The notes beneath the pieces are model-generated. The model was not told where the DNA came from and did not search any database. It saw nothing but the letters and a program-made list of their open reading frames with translations. The position numbers and the translations under genes were made by a program. A stretch of DNA of 64,000 nt from Gordionus sp. m RMFG-2023 (taxonomy: Eukaryota > Nematomorpha > Gordioida > Chordodea > Parachordodidae), in assembly GCF_954871325.1 (NCBI RefSeq), contig NC_088775.1, positions 28,621,561 through 28,685,560 of the forward strand, read 5' to 3'. Shown here piece by piece: positions 56,730 to 64,000 of this stretch. Within the stretch, counting starts at the first letter, position 1. Every line of letters begins with the position of its first letter.

Positions 56730-57700
56730 ATTATAGGATAATTAGGAAGTGTTCCTAATAAATATTCCAATTTATTTTTGCGTATTTGAATGATTTAATA
56801 TTAATTATTCGAATGGTAAAAAAAATTCTCGAATAATATTATCCATATAAAATTTTGTGATTTATAGTTAGTTAATTTGTTATTATTAAAATTTCCGTCA
56901 TATATTTTTATAAAAATTTTCTAATTTATTCTTACGCCCTGGCCTTCCTTTTGATTTACCAAGAACTAGAGAGTTGAATTGGGCCTGTCCGAGTCAGGTC
57001 GACCTCATTTTAATTTTTTGACTGGACCGAATGGACATAATTTTTAGGCCAGGGCTTTAATTTTTCTAAATATATTAATTTTTCTAAAAATGTACCTTCA
57101 AATTATACTTTTCTCGTGCTTTCAAATTATAACTTCCTTTTGCTGTCATTTCATATAAATATTATCAATACTCATCATTCTACATTTAAATACAATTCTA
57201 TTAATATTATTCCTGGAGTATGTATGGATTAAATAATTGGTATATCACATTTGTGTATTTGTAATTATTTAAAAAAAGATCCGTTAAGGAATAGTGAATG
57301 TAATGAAATTTATTATAGAGGTTAGGTTGTTTGAAATTCTTAGAACACTGAACATGCTGTTATATATCAATTTTGTTAGTTCAAATTGAAATAATGTCAT
57401 AATTCGGTTGGAGTGAGGATCGAAAATTTTATTCCAGACCGGACTGGGAACTTACAGGAAAAAACTTTGGGTGGCTTCGGATTGGGCAATAACAGGAATG
57501 TTTATATTTAAAATACAAATATAGAATTTTCAAAAATGGCAAATGATGCAAAGTTAACTTTTTCGCTAACTCGTGTCACAAATTTAATATTTAAATAAAT
57601 TATTACGGATTTACTTAAAATTTTATTTATAATTTGTAAAAAAAAGTTTTATCGTCTGTTTTTTATTTATTCGTATTTAAAAATATTCAAACAAATACAA
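56730..57700. other. AT-rich DNA with weak motif clusters
   Basis: attcga-type words lie near 56800-56840, and ggtcgacctc with ggactgg words near 56990-57060. These may be worn hAT ends. No gene. Confidence 0.35.
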
Positions 57701-57724
57701 AAATATAAAATTATAGTAATGTTT

Positions 57725-58200
57725 ATCATGGGCGAATACAGAGCCCCCCCCCCCCCATTCGTGAAAGCCAAAAAATTTGGATGCCAGCTAAAATATTTTT
57801 CAAATTAGTTTTATGATTATTAATTTATATTTTATAATAATCATCGCTTTACATTTATTTATCATATTCACAGCAGAAATAAATACGTACTAATAATATC
57901 GATTTTAAATTACCCTTGGCGTCTTATTTATCTACCATTTTAAAATTTTCCATTAAATCATTTGAAACCTTTTAACTACAAAACGAAAGTTAAATAATTC
58001 AAAAAAATGACATCGATTTGGATTGAGAATATGAGTATAGCTGAAGGTATTATATTGAAACTTAAGAAAATGAGGGCGAATGTAGATGACGAATTTCATA
58101 AATTATATGTCACTGTTGGATTAAAAGCAGAGTTCTATGAATTTTAATATTTGTTTACCTTGACTAGCAAGATAGGCTCATAATTCCAATAATATAGGGT
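57725..58200 (+). mobile_element. hAT (ZMYM-type) fragment with poly-C end
   Basis: gaatacagag, a C run and aaagccaaaaaat match the left end of the element at 60570. ENMSIAEGIILKLKKMRANV and DDEFHKLYV follow near 58025-58110. This matches KKMRIVESILSELKEIRGNV and DEEFHILF at 61130-61215. The rest is missing. Confidence 0.65.
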
Positions 58201-58638
58201 CAGTCGATGAATACTATAAAATAAATCTCTTTATCTTCATATTGGATGATTTAATACAAATGTGAAAGGTTCTTGATTAATCATGCAGCACTTAATATAT
58301 GTTTTTTTTTATCATAAAATGAATAAAAAAATATTTTGGAGTATATTTTATCTTATGTCAACTTAGTGGCTATTCATATTTTTGATTTTATAATGGTGGA
58401 TTAAAATTTTTTAAATTTTTCGAATATTATGGGGTTCAAATTAATATTCGTATAAACGAAATTCATTCAGATATTCGTAAAAATTGTTCTTCGAGCCTTC
58501 TGCAATTTATATCATCTCCTTTTTTGTTATACCAATTAATTTCTAAAATATATAATCGTCTAATAACCAATTTTTCGTAGTTTTGAGCATGCGCAAGCAG
58601 CATATTAATTCAGAAATATATTTTAAAAAAATTTTTAC

Positions 58639-58890
58639 GGTCGTTTTAGCCAATGAAATAGTGTCGATGGGATGATTAGATCCAGGATCGTCCGACCCCA
58701 CCTCCTCTTCCCGCTCTTCGTGTTCCGAGTTAGTGACCGATCCGTTCGGATTTTCGCATGGGACCTCTACGAGAGACGCGTTCAAAATATTCTCTTGCTT
58801 TTGTGTAGCCAATCGGGAAGCGGATTCCTCAGCCTCCGCCAGGCGTTCCATTAGTTCCGTTTCGCGAAGTTTCAGTGACCATGATTTTTC
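58639..58890 (-). CDS. Internal exon of an unidentified host gene
   Basis: The exon has 84 codons with balanced base composition in an AT-rich setting. It is bounded on the - strand by an acceptor aaagttgcag and a donor cc|gtaaaaat, both phase 0. The first half, EKSWSLKLRETELMERLAEA followed by EESASRLATQKQEN, is a predicted coiled coil. The second half is acidic (SEHEEREEEVGSDDPGS). The EKxWxxKLRETE wording loosely recalls the coiled coil after the motor of kinesin-3 proteins, but this is too short to name. Neighbouring exons must lie outside the window or in the AT-rich flanks. Confidence 0.75.
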
Positions 58891-59119
58891 CTGCAACTTT
58901 ATTTTATTTTTTGAATGGAAAAAAAAGTAAGGGTGAATATTTCAAAATTTTAAGTTCTACAATATCAGAATACAGTCACGATTTCATAAATTTTCCCGCA
59001 CTTGTAAAAAACAAATCTATGAAAAGCATCAAAAAAATATTTAAATATTTATATCGTAACCGGAAAAGAAAAAAGACAAGCCGATTTGTTAATTATGATT
59101 ACAGTATAAAAGACTAAAA

Positions 59120-59600
59120 CACTATATACAGGGGATCAGCCTATTATCTCTTGGTATAAACATGCACAAATTTAAGGTCAAAAGTGAAAATCACCTCTTT
59201 TGCTTATTGGCTTAAATAAGCACAGATCGGTCATATCGCCTATAACATTGTTTGGCGCAAGTAAGCGCAAATTTAATAGCATATGAATGAATGAACAATT
59301 GAAATAGGAAATGGGAATGAGTATGTAATAGCAAATGAGCAAATTAAATGATAAATAAATTTAAGAGAAATGTTACATAAAAGCACTATGAGACAAAATG
59401 TGTGAATAATAATGTTTGTATAATATAAAATGTTGTTAAATTATAACAAAACCATTTTTAGTAGACTTATTGTTTGAAAAATAGTGATATAATATGCAAA
59501 TAATCATTTATAAATTGTACGAATGAGAAGAAATTGGCTAAGAAACCTGCAGGTTAATATAAGAAATACAATTTAAAGTTATTATTACAATAGATGTGCG
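59120..59600. other. Unassigned AT-rich stretch
   Basis: I see no gene. Words agcgcaaat and aagtaagcgcaa near 59255-59275 form a small direct/inverse cluster of unknown meaning. Confidence 0.3.
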
Positions 59601-59629
59601 TAGAGGGAGACTCTAACTTAATTTAATGG

Positions 59630-59745
59630 GTGCGGAAATGGATGATGTAAGTTGAAACTATGGATGTTAAGCATTAATGTGGGTTTAATGAATGCTAAGA
59701 AACGAGAAATTGTTGATGCACTCTTGAATAAAAAATAGGGATAAT
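59630..59745 (+). mobile_element. RTE-like LINE endonuclease fragment
   Basis: WMLSINVGLMNAKKREIVDA followed by LLNKK fits the start of RTE-type endonucleases (LNVGSMxGKKREIVEML). Only this N-terminal strip is recognisable. It is a different lineage from the LINE at 238-3877. Confidence 0.55.
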
Positions 59746-59879
59746 GCTAACTTGTTATGATAAATATTTCTGCATTTAGATAAAGTTATTTGATTGATCT
59801 GCTATTATAAGTAAATATTGCATGTTTTTATCCCTATAAGTAGGTTAAGTATATTGAAACGAAAGCTTACTATCTCTAT

Positions 59880-60230
59880 GGTAGTGTTGTTAATTGGTTA
59901 GCTATGTAAAACCCAGACCAGGGATTTGGGTTTAAAAATGGACTAAACAAGCTCTGAGCACGAACCCCGAGCACAGACCTGAGGTTCAGATTCGGGGTCC
60001 AGAAATGGGGTTAGACCCGAGATCCAGAAATGGGGTTAGACCCGAGATCCAGACGCGGGGTTCAGATCAATGTTTTTCCAAATAGTTCAAATAAAAATTA
60101 TTTACCAAAAGTAAAGAAACAGCAAAATGCAAGGGCGTTTTCTGGAGTTAGAGTAAAGCCCTGTAAGCAACTAGGCTTTGGGTTAAATTTTTAATCGGGT
60201 CCACCTAGAATTTAAAAATACCAAAAAATA
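59880..60230. repeat. acccgaga/ggggttaga motif cluster
   Basis: gacccgagatccaga recurs directly, together with aaatggggtta, ggttcagattcggggtcc and acgcggggttcaga. A tagtgttgttaattgg word opens the stretch near 59882. It resembles the motif-rich subterminal parts of hAT elements. Confidence 0.4.
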
Positions 60231-60569
60231 TGTCTAAAATGAGTTATTATGATGATTAACCGAGCGATTATTTCTAGCTATATGACTTTTGAAACGATAC
60301 GAAAAATCACTGTTTTCTAAATAAAAGATAAATTAAAAATTTTCTGGGATCAAGAAAAGGACGATTAGCCTTAAATTTAAATATTTTCGAACTCAGGGCT
60401 AAAAGGAAAATATTCTCTTATAACACGATTCCAAATTTTTAGCGATTAATAACTATACCTTTAACATTTATTTTTAATATATTTCATTTTTTTAAAAAAA
60501 ATGTAAATATAATAAACAAAAATACTAAATTTAATTTATTTATATTTTTTGTTTTATATGTTTGACGCC

Positions 60570-62513
60570 ATATAGCGTACGCAACGGGGGGGGGGCAGGG
60601 GGACAAATCCGCCCCCCCCCAAAGCCAAAAAATGCAGATGCCGGATATATTTTTCAAAAATATTATTGTTTATAATTATTCGTATCTCATATTAAATATA
60701 TATTTAATTACATTTATTATCACATTTATCTGCTAAGTTATTTTATCAATTAATTTCGATTTCAAGTTTTCCGGCGTAATATTTACTTAATATTTTCAAA
60801 TTTTTAGCGGTGTAATATTTATCTACCATTTTCAAATTTCTAGTCAAATAATAATTATTTCTGAAATTTCTTGTCCAACAGAGAAAAAGAAATTGCAACC
60901 TTGTCCAACGAGATAGAGTCTCATCAAGCAGTAACAGCTTTTATGGAGTTAGAAGAGCCAATTATTTGCTAATACTGAAATATCACAATGGCCTGAAAGA
61001 AATATTTCTTCAGAAGCAAGAAAATTATTGGATTCAATGCTTATTCCAAATTTTATTTCTCATTAGAATGTATTATTTAATTATACAACTATTTTAAGTA
61101 TTACTTTTCAAAAACATGACATTGACTTGATTAAGAAGATGAGAATAGTGGAGAGCATTTTATCAGAACTCAAGGAAATTAGGGGTAATGTTGATGAAGA
61201 ATTTCATATTTTATTGTTGAGTCAAAAACAGAGCTATACGTGTTTAATATTTGTCTCCCTCGACTTGTAGTAAGGCAAGCTCATCGTTAATACATTAATA
61301 TAGGATCAGTAGAAGAGTATATCTTATATACAGATACATTTATAACCCAAATAAATGAATTTTTAATTCATCATGCAGCACTTACTAATCTGCAAATATT
61401 ACTTCCACAAAAGCCTTCCCAACCTTTTTCAGATGGTGATAGAAAAAAAAATTTGTTAAATTTTTATTATGAAGATGTTAAAGTATCTTATGATGCCTTA
61501 CTCTGAATAACTATGTTTATAAGATTAACTATGGTCGATATAGTCCCAAAAAATGCTATGGATGCTCTGCATTATTTCAAACACATTTTAGATTAAATTC
61601 CCAATGTTTTAAAAGGGTTTATAAACTCTTTCCATTAGTAAACTAATGAGAGAACATTTTCTTTTTTAAGAAGAATAACAGAGGCATGCAGAAGTACCAT
61701 TTGCAGGGCACGGCCCGGATTTTTTTTAAAGATTTTTTACGGCCCGGCCTTGTTTTTTTTTTTAAATTTTCAGGCCCGGCCCGGCTTTTTTTTAAAAAAT
61801 TTTAGGCCCGACTCGGCTTTTTTTAAAAAATTTTCAGGCCCGGCCCGGCTTTTTTAAAAACAAAATTTTCAGGCCCGGCCCGGATTTTTTTAAAATAAAT
61901 TATATTTATTTTTGATTTTTATAGCTAATATAAACGATTTCAAATATAGGCTGTTTTAAAAAATACAGCGCGGATTGGATGTTTTTTTTAAATAATTCAG
62001 GCCCGGCTTGGGTGGTTTTTTAAAAAAATTTTGGGCCCGGCCCGGGTATATTTAAAAAATTAAAATACTGTCCAGCCCGGGGGCCGAGCCTGGAGGTCTC
62101 TGAAAAACATACCAAGAAGTACAACATCTGAAAGTAGGTCGAAAGGTTTGGATTTTTTGAATATTCATAGGCATTTGACGACAAGCAAGGATGAGATAAT
62201 TGAAAAATTAGCTCAATCACAACGAAGATTGGATTTTACATTGTAAATATATAACATACAAAATGCAATTATTCCTAAGAAACTTTTTGTGTAAAGGCTC
62301 AAAAAATTCAAATTTCTATTTTGAGTCATTTAAGTGATTCTTTACATAATTTTTTTTTATAATTCACATAAATTTAAAATTGTGTATTAGAAATAGTTAT
62401 TAGTCCTAATAAATTTATGCTTGATATTTTTAAAAAACAATAATATTTCTTAATAATTTTTATTACCCCCCCCCCCCCCCCCCCCCCCGACCAAATTCCT
62501 GCTTACGCGCCTG
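60570..62513 (+). mobile_element. hAT transposon (ZMYM-type) with poly-C ends
   Basis: The left end is agcgtacgcaac with a G run; the right end is a run of about two dozen Cs, then accaaattcctgc and ttacgcgcctg. The ends are imperfect inverses. On the + strand, transposase pieces include KKMRIVESILSELKEIRGNV (61130), FHILF, NICLPRLV, GSVEEYIL (61300), FPLVN and ERTFSFLRRIT (61625-61680). After the inserted MITE come RSTTSESRSKGLDFLNIHRH and EIIEKLAQSQRRLDFTL (62115-62245). This is the order of the C-terminal half of ZMYM1-like hAT transposases. Frame breaks are present and the N-terminal half is mostly lost. Confidence 0.8.
61698..62114. mobile_element. hAT MITE with ggcccggcccgg arrays, inserted in a hAT
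   Basis: It interrupts the dimerisation region of the host transposase. The 8-bp word agaagtac occurs on both sides (61690-61697, 62115-62122). Inside, aggcccggcccgg is repeated about seven times, separated by T-rich spacers. The right end ggaggtctctg is the inverse of cagagacctcc, matching the group of 10782-11117 and 20816-20901; the left end is less clear. Confidence 0.75.
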
Positions 62514-62519
62514 CATAAA

Positions 62520-63360
62520 ATTATTATATTCGATTTATTTCATTTAAAATTATAGTGAAAGTAAAATTTGAGGAATTGAATAAAAAATATTTTAAAAAAA
62601 AAATTTCCCCAATATAATGTTGTGATGATTTAATGGGTTATATGGGCCGCTATTACTTAAAAAATGTTAAAAAAGCAAATAAGCTAAAATGGCTGTCAAA
62701 ATGGCCCCTATAGGTTTGAAGCGAGAAATTAAAAATATTAAAAATTTAACTTTTACAGATTAGACAGATTTTATTATTTAAAGTAATTTATGTAATTAAA
62801 AATTTAATAATATAAATTTAAGAAAATGTACAATTCTAATATTAATAATTTTAGTATATATATAATTCTAATATTTAATATAATTCTAATAATTAATATA
62901 ATTATAATATAAATATAATTCTAATATTTAATATAATTATAATATAATTTTTAAAGCAATTTTAATGTTATATAAAGAAATTTATATAATTAATATAATA
63001 TAATTATTTTATATAATTAATATTAAATTAATGTGATATAAAGAAATTTAGATAATTAATATAATATAATTAATATATTTAATGAATCTATAGTAAAATA
63101 ATATATATATTTTTTTTAAATAATTTATATTACATGATATTAAAACAATTTTATTTTATGCATGATATACCTTATCTATTTAATAAAAAAAATATAGATT
63201 TTTTTTTGTAATATTTATTCTAAAAAAAATAACCAAGAGTTGTAGAACTAGGAGCCATTTACTTGCATCGTTTTCTGAATATAATTTCATGAGGCTTGTA
63301 GCTGGGTAGGAAATAAAAATAAATTTGAGGGTAAAGGGGTATATCAAATTATTCGTTCCT
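62520..63360. other. Very AT-rich DNA
   Basis: It consists largely of irregular taatataatt repeats (62800-63080). No gene. Confidence 0.6.
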
Positions 63361-63368
63361 GAGATTAT

Positions 63369-63735
63369 GCATATATTTTAATTTTTTTGTGATTTCTGAT
63401 AATTAATGGGACTGTTAATCCTTTTTCATAGTAAGAACTCCTTATATAATTTTTTTACCGTATGTTTTTATGTATATTTTATAATTTTTTTGAGATTTCT
63501 GATGATTAATGGGACTGTTTATCTTTTTTCTTACTAAGAACTTCTTATAAAAAATTTTTACAGTATATTTCTATGTATATATTTTAATTTTTTTGAGATT
63601 TCTGATGATTAATGGGACTGTTAATCTTTTTTCTTGTTTCTATGTATATATTTTAATTTTTTTGAGATTTCTGATGATTAATCTTTTTTCTTACTAAGAA
63701 CTCCTTATATAAAATTTTTACCGTAGGTTTTATAC
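63369..63735 (+). repeat. 103-bp tandem repeat, about 3.5 units
   Basis: gatttctgat begins at 63391, 63494, 63597 and 63666, that is, at steps of 103, 103 and 69. The last full step is shortened by a 34-bp loss. Units share ttaatgggactgtt, tcttttttcttactaagaac and tttttaccgta. Non-coding. Confidence 0.85.
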
Positions 63736-64000
63736 AATATAACTATGGATACATACAAAATTTATGTTTATTTCAAGTGCATAATTTGACAACACAGAAC
63801 ATTCAATTATTATTCATTATGAAATTTTCTAAAAATTCGCGTAGACAATATTATAAAGTATTCTATAAGGATGTAATTAATTATATTATATCAGGTTAAA
63901 TAAAAAAAAAATGTTTTAATGGTGCACGCAACAATAGTATAAACGATTATGATAGGTAGGGTATTACAATATGAATAATGATTATTTTGAATTGAAATAA

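Overview
This is AT-rich nuclear DNA from an animal, probably an invertebrate; I cannot place it more closely. The reasons are spliced exons with GT-AG borders, long AT-rich introns, the standard genetic code, and dense decayed eukaryotic transposons (hAT, RTE-like LINE, pogo-like, piggyBac-like, a trace of Ty3/Gypsy). The host exons have balanced base composition and stand out from the background.

The main gene runs from 15062 to 50480 on the + strand. I could assemble it as ten exons (15062-16159, 16661-16877, 24080-24934, 25851-26467, 39036-39229, 41500-41784, 41908-43113, 44887-45128, 46291-46724, 50364-50480). All splice phases agree and the total is 5265 nt, or 1754 codons plus a stop. 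The product is a membrane adenylyl cyclase of the type 9 class: cytoplasmic N terminus, six membrane segments, C1a, a long linker, six more membrane segments, and C2a. Every catalytic residue I can place is present. It differs from the mammalian enzyme at the two forskolin-site positions, has an insertion of about 50 residues in C2a, and lacks a C2b tail. An AATAAA lies about 50 nt after the stop.

Region by region: 1-4290 holds a complete-length but decayed RTE-like LINE (238-3877, - strand) with a perfect 17-bp target duplication and a tRNA-like head, itself hit by a hAT MITE. 4290-15060 is gene-free upstream DNA with a long-inverted-repeat element (8710-10490) and several hAT and pogo-like elements. 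Introns 2, 4, 5, 8 and 9 of the cyclase gene carry most of the other transposons, including a hAT nested in a related hAT (27188-31871), an inverted duplication of a hAT/piggyBac-like junction (33690-37100) and a palindrome of about 1.1 kb (40221-41325). From 50.6 to 64 kb lie further hAT remains, a second copy of the MITE, and one or two - strand exons of an unidentified host gene (58639-58890, perhaps 56507-56590).

The clearest recurring theme is the hAT superfamily: at least nine elements have TIR-like ends with exact or near-exact 8-bp target duplications. Several families carry their own short GC-bearing motif repeated just inside both ends. No CRISPR array, rRNA or convincing functional tRNA gene was seen.
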